Shown: positions 11,471 through 22,629, counted from the stretch's first letter. The stretch: 64,000 bases of DNA from Haliotis asinina (GCF_037392515.1 NC_090283.1:15251501-15315500); one strand, 5' to 3'. The notes: generated by a model not told the origin, from the sequence alone. Translations and numbers: made by a program.

Positions 11471-14353
11471 GTGATTGAGAAAGGGATACAGAGGTGTATT
11501 TATATGTACAGTTAAAACAATAACAAAGTAACAAGTGGAATGAGTTAACGAAAGCTAGTATAAACAAGCACTGATAGGAAGCCGATAGTTAAGATAACAA
11601 TGATGGAAGCCAATGGTAATGCATTACAGTTGATTGGATATGTTTACATAACACAGATACGGGGTAAGGACGATGTACATGATTGGGGATAAGGATGGAA
11701 GCCAATGGTGATACATTACGCATGATAGGATGATGTACATAACACACGATAGGGGGTGAGCATGTTACATGAGGGTTGATGATGTACAAACACAAGTAGG
11801 TAAGGATGTACTCGGGTAGATTGGCTATACATGAATTACATAGATAGAATGTACACAGGTAGATGAGATTAATTTATCAATAAGTCCCAGGCACTTGGTA
11901 GGTACACTCCTTGGTCGCGGTTGATGGCTGGTTTCTGTCTCCGGATCTCGATGGCCTCTTGCAGTTTCCTTTGGCGCCAGTTGTTGTTGTTGGTAGATAG
12001 TATCCTAGTGTCCTCCCATCGAATTGAGTGTTCAGGGTTCTTGAGAATGTGTTCAGAGATGGCCGATTTCTGGTCGAGTTTCCTGACTGAGGTCTGATGT
12101 TCCTTCATTCTGGTGTTGATTGGTCTCAGCGTTTCTCCAATGTATAGGTCGCCACAGTTGCAAGGGATCTGGTAGATGCATCCTCTCGGGTTAGGGTGTT
12201 CACAGCTGGGTCCTTTACCGTTGGCTTTTAGGTAGGTCTTGATGGTCTTGCCACTGGAGAAGGTGACATCGATGCTGGCTTTGGTCTTGATGAGGCGTGA
12301 TATTTGATGACTGATGGGGCCAAGGTAGGGTATGGTTACTCTGATGGGTGATGGAGAAGGTTTGGGGCGTGGTACTCGGTCCTTAAGGGTCTTGTTGATG
12401 GTGGCTGTGACGAGCTGGGGAGGGTAACCGTTGAGTGTGGTGAATGTCTTTCTGAGGTGGTCCAGTTCATTGTTTAGGGCATCGGGGTGGCAGAGGGCTT
12501 TGGCACGTCTGGTAAGGGTGGCGATGATAGCTTGCTTGATCTGAGGGTGGTGGCAGGAGTTGTAGTGGATGTACTGGTCGGTGTGCGTCGGCTTGCGGTA
12601 AACTGAGGTTCTAAGTCCATCGTCTGTGGTGTGGAGGGATACATCGAGGAAGGGCAGGTGTTGGTTGGTCTCAGTCTCCATGGTGAACTTGATTCTTGGA
12701 TGTTGGTCGTTGAGGTGGTTGAGGAGTTCATTGGGGTCGTTGTCATAGGCGATGGTGGTGAAGGTGTCGTCGACTTTGCGGTACCAACAGAGGGGCTGGA
12801 ACGGAGCTGTGGAGAGGGCCTTCGAGGAAGCAGCCCTCCTTCGAGGAAGCAGCCCTCTCCACAGCTCCGTTCCAGCCCCTCTGTTGGTACCGCAAAGTCG
12901 ACGACACCTTCACCACCATCGCCTATGACAACGACCCCAATGAACTCCTCAACCACCTCAACGACCAACATCCAAGAATCAAGTTCACCATGGAGACTGA
13001 GACCAACCAACACCTGCCAGCCCTCTCCACAGCTCCGTTCCAGCCCCTCTGTTGGTACCGCAAAGTCGACGACACCTTCACCACCATCGCCTATGACAAC
13101 GACCCCAATGGACTCCTCAACCACCTCAACGACCAACATCCAAGAATCAAGTTCACCATGGAGACTGAGACCAACCAACACCTGCCCTTCCTCGATGTAT
13201 CCCTCCACACCACAGACGATGGACTTAGAACCTCAGTTTACCGCAAGCCGATGCACACCGACCAGTACATCCACTACAACTCCTGCCACCACCCTCAGAT
13301 CAAGCAAGCTATCATCGCCACCCTTACCAGACGTGCCAAAGCCCTCTGCCACCCCGATGCCCTAAACAATGAACTGGACCACCTCAGAAAGACATTCACC
13401 ACACTCAACGGTTACCCTCCCCAGCTCGTCACAGCCACCATCAACAAGACCCTTAAGGACCGAGAACCCCGCCCCAAACCTTCTCCATCACCCATCAGAG
13501 TAACCATACCCTACCTTGGCCCCATCAGTCATCAAATATCACGCCTCATCAAGACCAAAGCCAGCATCGATGTCACCTTCTCCAGTGGCAAGACCATCAA
13601 GACCTACCTAAAAGCCAACGGTAAAGGACCCAGCTGTGAACACCCTAACCCGAGAGAATGCATCTACCAGATCCCTTGCAACTGTGGCGACCTATACATT
13701 GGAGAAACGCTGAGAATGAAGGAACATCAGACCTCAGTCAGGAAACTCGACCAGAAATCGGCCATCTCTGAACACATTCTCAAGAACCCTGAACACTCAA
13801 TTCGATGGGAGGACACTAGGATACTATCTACCAACAACAACAACTGGCGCCAAAGGAAACTGCAAGAGGCCATCGAGATCCGGAGACAGAAACCAGCCAT
13901 CAACCGCGACCAAGGAGTGTACCTACCAAGTGCCTGGGACTTATTGATAAATTAATCTCATCTACCTGTGTACATTCTATCTATGTAATTCATGTATAGC
14001 CAATCTACCCGAGTACATCCTTACCTACTTGTGTTTGTACATCATCAACCCTCATGTAACATGCTCACCCCCTATCGTGTGTTATGTACATCATCCTATC
14101 ATGCGTAATGTATCACCATTGGCTTCCATCCTTATCCCCAATCATGTACATCGTCCTTACCCCGTATCTGTGTTATGTAAACATATCCAATCAACTGTAA
14201 TGCATTACCATTGGCTTCCATCATTGTTATCTTAACTATCGGCTTCCTATCAGTGCTTGTTTATACTAGCTTTCGTCAACTCATTCCACTTGTTACTTTG
14301 TTATTGTTTTACCTGTACATATAAATACACCTCTGTATCCCTTTCTCAATCAC

Positions 14354-14394
14354 CTGATGAAGGAGTAAGCATTAACTCCGAAACGTTGTGTTCT
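14354..14394 (+). ncRNA. Hammerhead-ribozyme-like core in PLE terminus
   Basis: CTGATGA is followed by a small hairpin (GGAGT ... ACTCC) and GAAAC, the order of the conserved hammerhead core. PLEs are known to carry minimal type I hammerhead motifs in their terminal regions. Stems I and III are weak or unclear when paired by eye, so activity is unproven. The same motif occurs on the minus strand at about 11439-11470. Confidence 0.5.
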
Positions 14395-14434
14395 CTCATA
14401 AAGAAGTTGATATCCATAAAAATCTTCATTCTTA

Positions 14435-14446
14435 TGTGTATATGCA
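14435..14446 (+). repeat. Target-site duplication, right, of PLE dimer
   Basis: TGTGTATATGCA matches 11345-11356. Confidence 0.8.
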
Positions 14447-15718
14447 GTCAAAATTGAAATATCATATACACATGGAAATACGTATCACAACAACTGCACA
14501 TTTTAAATTCGATACAAACATGTGTGTTCGTATCATAATAATGTTTGTTTGTAATATTTTGGCACAGAATACATAGGTCTTATAATATGTCCTTACTATG
14601 GTCAAGAGCGAGCCCTACTTGAAATGTATGTACCCTACATAAAGCAATCATCAGCATCAACTGATCACACAGCTAGATGCTAAGATGATTAAAAATAAGT
14701 CGATCTCCTTAAATCAATTGATTTCGATGTTAATATGCTAACAAGGGGTCTCCTCAGCTAACAACTACTCAAAGATGACATGTTATTAGTATGTGGAATG
14801 CTGACGTATCTCGTTTAGGCAATCCATCGACTTACTTCATGAGCTTGGAGATACGTAACTAGGATGTGATGACGTCAAGTGAACCAAGTCCACTATGACC
14901 AGTCTATTCCTTTACTCGTCTAAAACTGCAAATATGGGATCAGTTCTAACCCGATCCTCTCCTTGAGGCATGGTCGTATCTTAAACGATTGAGTATGCGT
15001 CTCCTTCAGAGGTGAAACTGTTAAAAAACTTCTACGGTGTAATGGTTACAATTTTTATCCATGGACATTCCCGGCCGGAAGTCAGTATCCAAGAACGCCG
15101 TGCAGCTATCGTGCCACGCTCAGAGAACAACTGTGTCTTGGGACAGGGCTCATATGCCGACGTGAAATAGCATTTGTTTCACATGCAAACTCATTTTTCA
15201 CAGATGGTCCTTCAGCCAACTCTACATCCTCCAATGCATGAACCAATTTTGATAGATCATGGTAAGTTTGTAAACTATCGTAAGTCGTGAGTGTATTTTT
15301 CTGTCTCACATTTCCTGGACTACAGTACTGCCTAACCCTTCCTGCAATGCTATAGGCCAGGAACATTAGACACAAACAGTAATATTGGAAAAAAATAGTA
15401 GAAAGCCGAATTTTTCAGGAAAGCTTCAGAATATTATTGCCATGTGCAAAGTACAGAGTTCCGGAAATTCTACCTTGTGGCATTTTCAAAATGGCCTCCA
15501 ATTTCAAGATTGCCGCCAAAATCATTAAAATGATTATACACACAGATATTATGTCAATAATTATGTCATGTGATATATCAAATGAAAGCTCTTCCCACAA
15601 GGAAGCTAAATACATGCCAGTCTAGATTTTCTCAAAATCTCTGTGTGTGTATGTATGTGTGTACATACATAAAGAGAAAGAGAGAGTTGCCAGACTGTGG
15701 GAAATAAGGAGGTGAAAC

Positions 15719-16171
15719 GTGGACTGGTCCACATGGAATTTGTTCTGTTATGTTAACTTCCGCGACGTACGAATATCGCTTTCTGAGTGGAATAATCTTG
15801 AAAACGATGCGTCGAAACTCACTTTACAAGATATGAAGTGTTCACTTTTACTTAGCTTCACGAAACAGCAGTTTTATACATGTCATGATGAAGAAAAGCA
15901 AAAGAAAGAAGCTAAGAAGGGAATGTGTGGATGTCAACTTCCGTTATATGAAACACATGCCGATTGGGTAGAGTCATCCCATGACGGAGGTGAAAGAATA
16001 TACTTCGTCCTGTTCGTATTGCGGAAGTTGACATCTATGAATCACACCTTTATGTGCTTTACTCCTAATCGTCATTCAAAACGTAATTGTTCATCAACGT
16101 CGCGTTCACACACATATTTAATGACAACTAACAAATGCAAATCCTGGTCTTTATTAGTTAACAATATATGA
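15719..16171 (+). CDS. Unrecognised 150-aa open frame
   Basis: A 150-codon open frame begins MDWSTWNLFCYV. It is Cys-, Ser- and Thr-rich, with no signal peptide, no domain I recognise and no obvious promoter or poly(A) signal. It is unlike the helix family around it and lies beside worn repeats. It may be chance or a fragment of a degenerate mobile element. Confidence 0.15.
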   Translation: MDWSTWNLFCYVNFRDVRISLSEWNNLENDASKLTLQDMKCSLLLSFTKQQFYTCHDEEKQKKEAKKGMCGCQLPLYETHADWVESSHDGGERIYFVLFVLRKLTSMNHTFMCFTPNRHSKRNCSSTSRSHTYLMTTNKCKSWSLLVNNI

Positions 16172-16403
16172 GACTCAATATAGCAGTAATACCCCATTCA
16201 AGTTTGAGACGGAATGAGTCGGAATGCTGTCGGAATGAAAATTTCTTCAGATTCCTGGAAATTCGAAATGAATTCTGAAACGTCTCACCGCTTTCCTGAA
16301 GAATTCCAAGTAATCGGTTCTACTCTTGTAACATACCCGAATGTTTCGAACATGGAACTTAGAGGTACATTCGAAGTGGAAAAATATCGAACAGCATTTG
16401 AGG

Positions 16404-16571
16404 TAAAGATGACAAGAATTTTTTATGGATGATCAACTTCTTTATTCCAGGGTAGCGACGTTTCGGTATAGATTCTTATACCGTTTTCAAGCGTGTAAGA
16501 ATCTATACCGAAACGTCGCTACCCTGGAATAAAGAAGTTGATCATCCATAAAAAAATTCTTGTCATCTTTA
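16404..16571. repeat. Long palindrome resembling a PLE terminal region
   Basis: Arms at 16404-16478 and 16496-16571 are perfect inverted repeats except for one extra A in the right arm, with a 17-base spacer. Each arm contains GATCAACTTCTTTATTCCAG and ACGTTTCGGTATAGATTCTT, laid out like the PLE tail (TATCAACTTCTT, ACGTTTCGGAGTTAATGC). The ribozyme-like order is kept in altered form: GGTATA, loop, TATACC, GAAACG. It is probably a minimal inverted terminal remnant of a different PLE family. Confidence 0.75.
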
Positions 16572-17208
16572 TCTCAGCAACTTCTAGAATGCCTCTCAAA
16601 CAGTTTAGCATTTGAGGTGCATTCGAACTGCATTCTGAGTATTCATACTGCATTCTAAGAATTCTGACTGCACTCTAAATGTTTACCTGTTCGGAACACA
16701 TCAAGGCAGAATAGAGAGCACAAGTCACTTCAAAAATTGTTAAAATGTGGAATGAGTCGGAACGTATTTCGATTGCTGCTCTACTTCAGGTGGAATATTC
16801 TTCAGTTGTACCGAATCTTTCGAAATAAGTTGGAATACACCTCAGAAAGTCGAATGCTCTTCAAATGGGCCTTGACGTCATCAGAACACCGCCGTGTCCC
16901 ATAAAACGTGGACACACGTCACTGAAACGCCATATAGCATTTGGGACTCGCATTATTAATAAACTTGAAAATATTGGGGTTTTTTGACAAGATTTTGGGA
17001 CTTTTTCTGATTGATTATCCCGGGTTCCTGGCACTTGGAAATGAGTGGGCAAGTGGGCTAACACATTGGTGCAGATATGTGTTCCTGTTCTACCGATTCT
17101 ACTAATTCTCAATTTGTAAAAAAACCATATCCACCTGGTCCCATTTTTACCTATCGTGGTGACACCAGTTGCATTCATTTAATCACCTGTGTATGTCTGT
17201 AGTTTCAG

Positions 17209-17291
17209 CCAGCATCGAGAAATATGTCCACAGCCTCGCTGATCTGATACGTGCCAACATCACACAATCCTTAATTGCGGAGTCATTGTAA
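17209..17291 (+). CDS. Possible terminal exon of gene A
   Basis: After a TTTCAG acceptor at 17203-17208, a frame entered with a split codon reads a 26-residue amphipathic segment (SIEKYVHSLADLIRANIT, then QSLIAESL) and stops at 17289-17291. An AATAAA signal follows at 17320-17325. Helical character, stop and poly(A) signal resemble the ends of genes B to E, but the residues do not align with their last exon. The exon at 11015-11175 ends in phase 0, while this frame needs one carried base, so an exon equivalent to exon 5 of the paralogs should lie between and I could not find it. Read in phase 0 the exon would end after 12 residues. It may be the true end of gene A or a relic. Confidence 0.4.
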
Positions 17292-17319
17292 ATGTCGTCG
17301 TTGATGTAGGGTGTGCGCG

Positions 17320-17325
17320 AATAAA
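17320..17325 (+). terminator. Poly(A) signal after putative gene A last exon
   Basis: A canonical AATAAA lies 28 bases past the stop codon at 17289-17291. Confidence 0.45.
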
Positions 17326-18047
17326 CGTATTGTACCTTGCTTGCGTGTGCGTGTATTCTTCCATGAGTGGACCATCATGACTTCCAGCTGCTTAGCTTCA
17401 AGAGTGTAAGAAATGTATAAATAATATATGACATGGTGGTTGAATAATCGAAGCGTTTAAGAGTTTCGATCCAGCGGTAACATTAACGCAACGTCATGCA
17501 ATGGCCTTTAATCGCCATGGAGTATTATTACGACTAAACGTGAATACCTCACAACGTAACCTGTCAGCGGGATCATCAAAACAGATTGCCAATGATAGGT
17601 TAAGCCTAATATGTCCCAGCGATTATCCCAACGATATATGGTTTTAACTTAGTATTAATAAAACAATACAATATCCATGGTTGACTCTGATGTCTATACA
17701 CAGAGGGCTTAGTTGAAGCTCGTCCTAGGCTTCTCACATTGGTATTTTAAAAAAAAGACCGTTTCAGTATTCATCCGCTGTAATATAAAAGGAAGTATTG
17801 TTAAAAGCTGCGTACCCTGCCCATGTACTTCATATAAATTTGGAAATAATTGAAGTAATGGCTCTTGTGAAGCTTAAAGGTTTCATTTCTTGACAGTAAC
17901 CAAAAAATATGTTTAAAGGTTAGCTTCTCTCACTTATACACTCCGGCCATCAGGTGGAGTGCACCGAGGGTCAGTGCTCGCTCCTGTATTTTCTTGTACA
18001 TAATACCATGGGTTAATAATCTCATCAGTCCAGCTCGTGTTCAAGTC

Positions 18048-18135
18048 GTCACACACACACGCACACACACACACACACATACACACACAGACACACGCAG
18101 AGACACACGCACGCACACACACACACACACACTCA

Positions 18136-18176
<41 letters not shown>
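18048..18176 (+). repeat. (CA)n microsatellite
   Basis: An interrupted CA dinucleotide tract of about 130 bases. The open frames across it on both strands are repeat artefacts. Confidence 0.95.
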
Positions 18177-18409
18177 AAATCTCTCTCCGTTACAAAAATA
18201 GTTGTGAAACCAACAGAAAGAACAAATGCCTAAATGAACCATTCTGCTTCTGACTACACTATTGACTGAATACAACCCACAAGAAAGAATGTAATGACAG
18301 TACCGAATAGATTGTCAGTACACATGGAAGAACAATACACAGTGGCAGTATCACAGGGAATGATGATCACAGCAATAAATACACTTATGTGTGGAACGCA
18401 ACAGAGCAG

Positions 18410-18475
18410 TAGTGAGGCGTCTGCCTATCACGCTTAACGCCCGGGTTCGGATCCCGAGGTAGGCACATTATTATG
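18410..18475 (+). mobile_element. tRNA-like SINE head fragment
   Basis: AGTGAGGCGTCTGCCTATCA is followed by CCCGGGTTCGGATCCCGAGG, giving A- and B-box-like segments at tRNA spacing. No folded acceptor stem is seen, so it is read as a SINE head, not a tRNA gene. Confidence 0.45.
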
Positions 18476-18491
18476 CGTATTATCATTTGAC

Positions 18492-18611
18492 AAGATACTT
18501 TGATCCACATTCACATCCTCACGGGTACCGTAAAATGGGTACCCGTGAGGATGTCCTGACAATGTGAGTGTTTTACTCATTGCTTCTAACAGGCTAGTAA
18601 CAAAGTATCTG
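18492..18611. repeat. Hairpin-forming inverted repeat
   Basis: A perfect 17-bp inverted repeat (18513-18529 and 18538-18554, ACATCCTCACGGGTACC) has an 8-base loop. Farther out, AGATACTTTG on the left pairs with CAAAGTATCT near 18602-18611. It could be a small foldback element. Confidence 0.7.
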
Positions 18612-18800
18612 CAAACACGATAGTGTCCTATGACCGAGTTTAGTAATGTAAGTAGCGCCGTGAACAGGTAATGTGTCTGGATGTGAACGCCATATTAGTG
18701 GACGATTACTGCTATTGTTGTAATTACGTTCACCTACAGTCCGTTTGGCTCAAAAGCGGACCGATAAATTGCGATGTAACTCACAAACTAATAAACATGA

Positions 18801-19211
18801 CATACTCAGTGAAACGCTGATTATATCAAAACATCAGACCATCATTGCAGAATGTTTGTCCCAATAATAAGCAGGTTGTTCAACAAACTATCATTAAAAT
18901 ATTGACACAGTTCACTGTTTATTACGAGGGAGGTGTCCACAGAAAGGCACAGCCAGGTGTTTGAGAAGCACGTGCACAAGTGCCGAGAAAGTTATTTATT
19001 CATTAACATCAGCTCGGCTGTATCTATGCTTTCTCGCACACCTGGCTGTCCTTTTCTCTGCAGTCCTCCCTCGTAACAAATAGTGAACTGTGTCAATATT
19101 TTGATGATAGGTTCTTAAACAACTTTTTAATTTCAAGAAAAAGAATCTGCAAAAAACCCACAGAGTCGGTATGATTTTGTCATTATGATCAGCGTTTCAT
19201 TGAGTATCTTA
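18801..19211. mobile_element. Foldback (MITE-like) element
   Basis: Long imperfect inverted repeats run inward from ATACTCAGTGAAACGCTGAT on the left to ATCAGCGTTTCATTGAGTAT on the right. Well-paired inner blocks include AATATTGACACAGTTCACTG with CAGTTCACTATTTG-type text reversed, and CACAGCCAGGTGT with ACACCTGGCTGT. There is no coding capacity. The class of DNA transposon is unknown. Confidence 0.7.
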
Positions 19212-19504
19212 TGTATCTGAAGAATTGGCTTAATATGTTCGTAGGACACCGAACGTTTCGAGAATAGCTAGCCTGTACATTTAAAATATACCGTTTACGT
19301 TACGCCAAATTTGACATGGAAAGCTCGACAGTATCCTTTCAGTCCTTAGATAAAATAGTATAAAACTGATAAATGCTCTGATGCATATAAATAGTTTTGT
19401 GGTTAAAATGGTATCTTGTCAGAGCAGGACACCGGGTGTCGGGCTTTACCACTCCTGCAATTGGGAAACCACGATTAGGCGTGTCTCAACGTGTTGGTGT
19501 TAGA

Positions 19505-19680
19505 AAGGATGGATAGCCATGTGGATAACGCTTTGCCATGTCCCGCTAAAGACCCGGGTTCGATTCCCCTCAGTGAGCGTACAGTGAGTGAAGTCTGTTT
19601 CTGGTTTCATGCCATGAAATCGCAAGGATATTGCTAAACGCGGCGTAAAAGTCAGCTCAATCATTCAAATAGCATCGGAA
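19505..19680 (+). mobile_element. tRNA-headed SINE
   Basis: The head contains GACCCGGGTTCGATTCCCCT and the body AAGGATATTGCTAAACGCGG then CGTAAAAGTCAGCTCAATCA, matching the family on the plus strand with some wear. Confidence 0.7.
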
Positions 19681-20106
19681 TATTTGTAAATGTGACGTAG
19701 AACGTAAGTAATTCATTAAGTTATATGAAAGTTGTTCCGTGGTACCATGGAAAATAGAGCTACAGGAAGAAGATGGTGCCTGGACGTCATTTGTCCTACC
19801 TCCTACCCTTCAAGATATATGAATACTTTGTTCCGGATTTGTCGATGCTCATGACTTTTAAGGATTTTCAGACCGCCGTCATAGAGCTTGAATAATGTTC
19901 ACTGACAGTGACCAGTGACCAATCAAGCAGATATGAAAACCTTTCAAAGTTTCAGGTGTGATCGGCTTGGTAAATGTTAGGAAAGATCATGTTATTGTGG
20001 AGCTGCTATCTGTGATTGCAAGGTGATGACCCTTGCGCCTTCAGGTCACGTCTGTCTTTGTAGGTTAGAAGATCAAAGATACACACAGGCTTCCTGTGCA
20101 ACGTGT

Positions 20107-20180
20107 GTTCAGTGTGTGCGTGCGTGCGTGCGTGCGTGCGCGCGCGCGCGTGTGTGTACATGCATTCGTGCATGTGCGTG
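20107..20180 (+). repeat. GTGC/GTGT microsatellite
   Basis: Alternating purine-pyrimidine tract of GTGTGCGTGCGTGCG type. Confidence 0.85.
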
Positions 20181-20639
20181 TCTATCTGTTTTGTAAATTT
20201 CATGTCGGGATGTAATTTCGCATGATGTCGTTGTTAATAACAAGTTTTTTTAAACCACCGAACTGACGCTAGGAACTTGACTTGCAGGAATTTATTAATT
20301 TAATATTCTAACTGCGACTGCCAAGGACATTTTTACATTAACGAATTCGCGGTTTCATCGTCCCGCATGTACAACCTTTTTCTCATGACAACTCTGACAC
20401 ATTAAATATACATCGGTGCATTCATATATATTGAAGTGGTTTATATTCCAACGGAACGTGTGTCGAGTCAGTTCCTTGTAGGGATATGATCTAAATCCCC
20501 AAGTTTATTCTCGTAATGCAAATGCTAAAGCCACGTTTGAGTTTTGTGATAAAGATAAGGGAATAACATTTTAAAATGCCTGTTTCAGTAGGAATGTTTT
20601 TTTGTTTCCGATCTCCCGATCTATCACGAGAAGTCGAAG

Positions 20640-20653
20640 CTTAAAAATTGTAT
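20640..20653 (+). repeat. Target-site duplication, left, of second PLE dimer
   Basis: CTTAAAAATTGTAT here is repeated exactly at 21593-21606. Confidence 0.8.
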
Positions 20654-21592
20654 AAGAATGAAGATTTTTATGGATATCAACTTCTTTATGAGAGAACACA
20701 ACGTTTCGGAGTTAATGCTTACTCCTTCATCAGGTGATTGAGAAAGGGATACAGAGGTGTATTTATATGTACAGGTAAAACAATAACAAAGTAACAAGTG
20801 GAATGAGTTAACGAAAGCTAGTATAAACAAGCACTGATGGGAAGCCGATAGTTAAGATAACAATGATGGAAGCCAATGGTAATGCATTACAGTTGATTGG
20901 ATATGTTTACATAACATGATTGGGGATAAGGATGGAAGCCAATGGTGATACATTACGCATGATAGGATGATGTACATAACACACGATAGGGGGTGAGCAT
21001 GTTTACATGAGGGTTGGTGATGTACAAACACAAGTATGTACTCGGGTAGATAGGCTATACATGAATTACATAGATAGAATGTACACAGGTAGATGAGATT
21101 AATTTATCAATAAGTCCCAGGCACTTGGTAGGTACACTCCTTGGTCGCGGTTGATGGCTGGTTTCTGTCTCCGGATCTCGATGGCCTCTTGCAGTTTCCT
21201 TTGGCGCCAGTTGTTGTTGTTGGTAGATAGTATCCTAGTGTCCTCCCATCGAATTGAGTGTTCAGGGTTCTTGAGAATGTGTTCAGAGATGGCCGATTTC
21301 TGGTCGAGTTTCCTGACTGAGGTCTGATGTTCCTTCATTCTGGTGTTATCATTGTTATCTTAACTATCGGCTTCCCATCAGTGCTTGTTTATACTAGCTT
21401 TCGTTAACTCATTCCACTTGTTACTTTGTTATTGTTTTACCTGTACATATAAATACACCTCTGTATCCCTTTCTCAATCACCTGATGAAGGAGTAAGCAT
21501 TAACTCCGAAACGTTGTGTTCTCTCATAAGAAGTTGATATCCATAAAAATCTTCATTCTTATGTATTTTCACTTCTAAATGACATTCAAAGA
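20654..21592. mobile_element. Second, shorter PLE inverted dimer
   Basis: A minus-strand arm (20654 to about 21347) carries the PLE tail and the GIY-YIG end of the frame (21099-21338). It joins a plus-strand arm (about 21348-21592) that is tail only, matching 14222-14430. Ribozyme-like cores occur in both arms (about 20704-20735 minus, 21483-21523 plus). A 14-bp target-site duplication flanks the pair, so this too is a single inverted-dimer insertion. Both arms are strongly truncated. The family is the same as at 11357-14434. Confidence 0.88.
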
Positions 21593-21606
21593 CTTAAAAA
21601 TTGTAT
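21593..21606 (+). repeat. Target-site duplication, right, of second PLE dimer
   Basis: CTTAAAAATTGTAT matches 20640-20653. Confidence 0.8.
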
Positions 21607-22319
21607 CACTGTTGAAAAGAGAAATATGTATATGAAGACTTGGCTGACTTGAGAAATAGCTATCTCTATTGACATCTGACACTAAATGACGTTACTAAGC
21701 AACCGTGATGACGTACGATTTCGAGATAAAGATAAAGGTGCGGCCTGTGTGATTAGCATGTCCGACTAGCTACGTAGTGGAGTGTGAGGGCACACGGAAC
21801 ACTTGTCTCTAGAACCAGGGAACGTACATGTGGTTCTTGACACGGATTAGTGCAGGAACTTGTTGCCTATCTGGGAGACAGAGGTGACCTACCATACAAA
21901 CACCACCTATCAAAAGCGTGGAAAATGCATGCTAAAAGATGGTTGCTTTTACTCAAGCAAACGTAGATTTTGTTTTGAACGCCTGATTGACCTTTTGACT
22001 GTAACGATTTCTAGAATTTGTACACACGAGAATGAGTTAATTAGTGAGAGAGTGAAAATATTGATGGATGTTTTGATTCTTTAGTTTCGCCCTGTTGATA
22101 ATTCTTGGATTTTGCATCACGCTGTGAAAGACTTTCAATAAGTCTTACTTTCCTCAATGAAGGTGACTCGAATACAACATATCGCCAACAGAAAAGCATG
22201 GGAACAGTAAAGTGGTACCACTAAATGAGATATGTGTAACCTGTGGTGAGGCCGATCCCAAACGTAATATTCTGTTGATAATATTTCTCCACCGTTGCGG
22301 TTGTAGCAACAAGCGGTAA

Positions 22320-22455
22320 AGTAAACAAAACAAAACCAAAAAACAGCTAACCAACCAACCAAACAAAACAAACAAACAAAAACAAGCAAAAAAACATTAA
22401 AAAACAAAAAGACAAACAAACAAAAACACCACAAAACACCAAAAAACCCACACAA
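22320..22455 (+). repeat. AAAC-rich simple repeat
   Basis: An A-rich tract with irregular AAAC and AACC repeats. The long minus-strand open frame here, rich in F, V and L, is a low-complexity artefact. Confidence 0.85.
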
Positions 22456-22629
22456 ACATTTCAAATTACTCAGATAGTCACGGAGGAAACAGTAAAATGA
22501 AGACTGCTTTAACGGGTACAGTACCCTATAGTAATAGCGACCTCAAATGGACGAATTCCTTCAGTTCGTTATAATCAGAGTTCGATATACACATTTTGAT
22601 TAAAATTTGAAACGAGTGACCGGGACTTA

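Larger units (their letters stand above)
11357..14434. mobile_element. Penelope-like element, head-to-head inverted dimer
   Basis: Two 5'-truncated PLE copies lie head to head, tails outward: a minus-strand copy (11357 to about 12840) and a plus-strand copy (about 12840 to 14434). Each encodes the end of a reverse transcriptase (WYRKVDDTF) joined to a GIY-YIG endonuclease (IYQIPCNCGDLYIGET). The largest open frames are 11869-12681 minus (270 aa) and 12990-13955 plus (321 aa). The plus copy has an internal direct repeat of about 165 bp at its head (12852-13017 and 13018-13185). Both arms end in the same 3' untranslated tail. One 12-bp target-site duplication flanks the pair, so it behaves as a single insertion. 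Neither arm is full length; the near-identity of the arms suggests a young insertion. Confidence 0.9.
11176..17208. other. Large interval after gene A exon at 11015, no exon recognised
   Basis: If the exon at 17209 belongs to gene A this is an intron of about 6 kb. It holds a PLE dimer (11357-14434), unassigned AT-rich DNA (14447-15700), a 150-residue open frame (15719-16171), a GGAATG-rich degenerate stretch (about 16200-16870) and a long palindrome (16404-16571). I looked for the exon 5 equivalent (the LATAAGTAIKNG type) and did not find it. Confidence 0.5.

Noticed and set aside
12474-13365. 244-residue open frames on both strands across the PLE centre
   Set aside because: They are antisense or out-of-frame readings of the PLE coding region; the symmetry of the dimer makes them appear on both strands.
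15200-15290. Candidate missing exon of gene A with acceptor CTTCAG and donor GTAAGT
   Set aside because: The open stretch is short, Pro-rich and non-helical, and does not resemble exon 5 of the paralogs.
17934-18275. 113-residue Cys/Val-rich frame on the minus strand
   Set aside because: It is a reading of the CA microsatellite.
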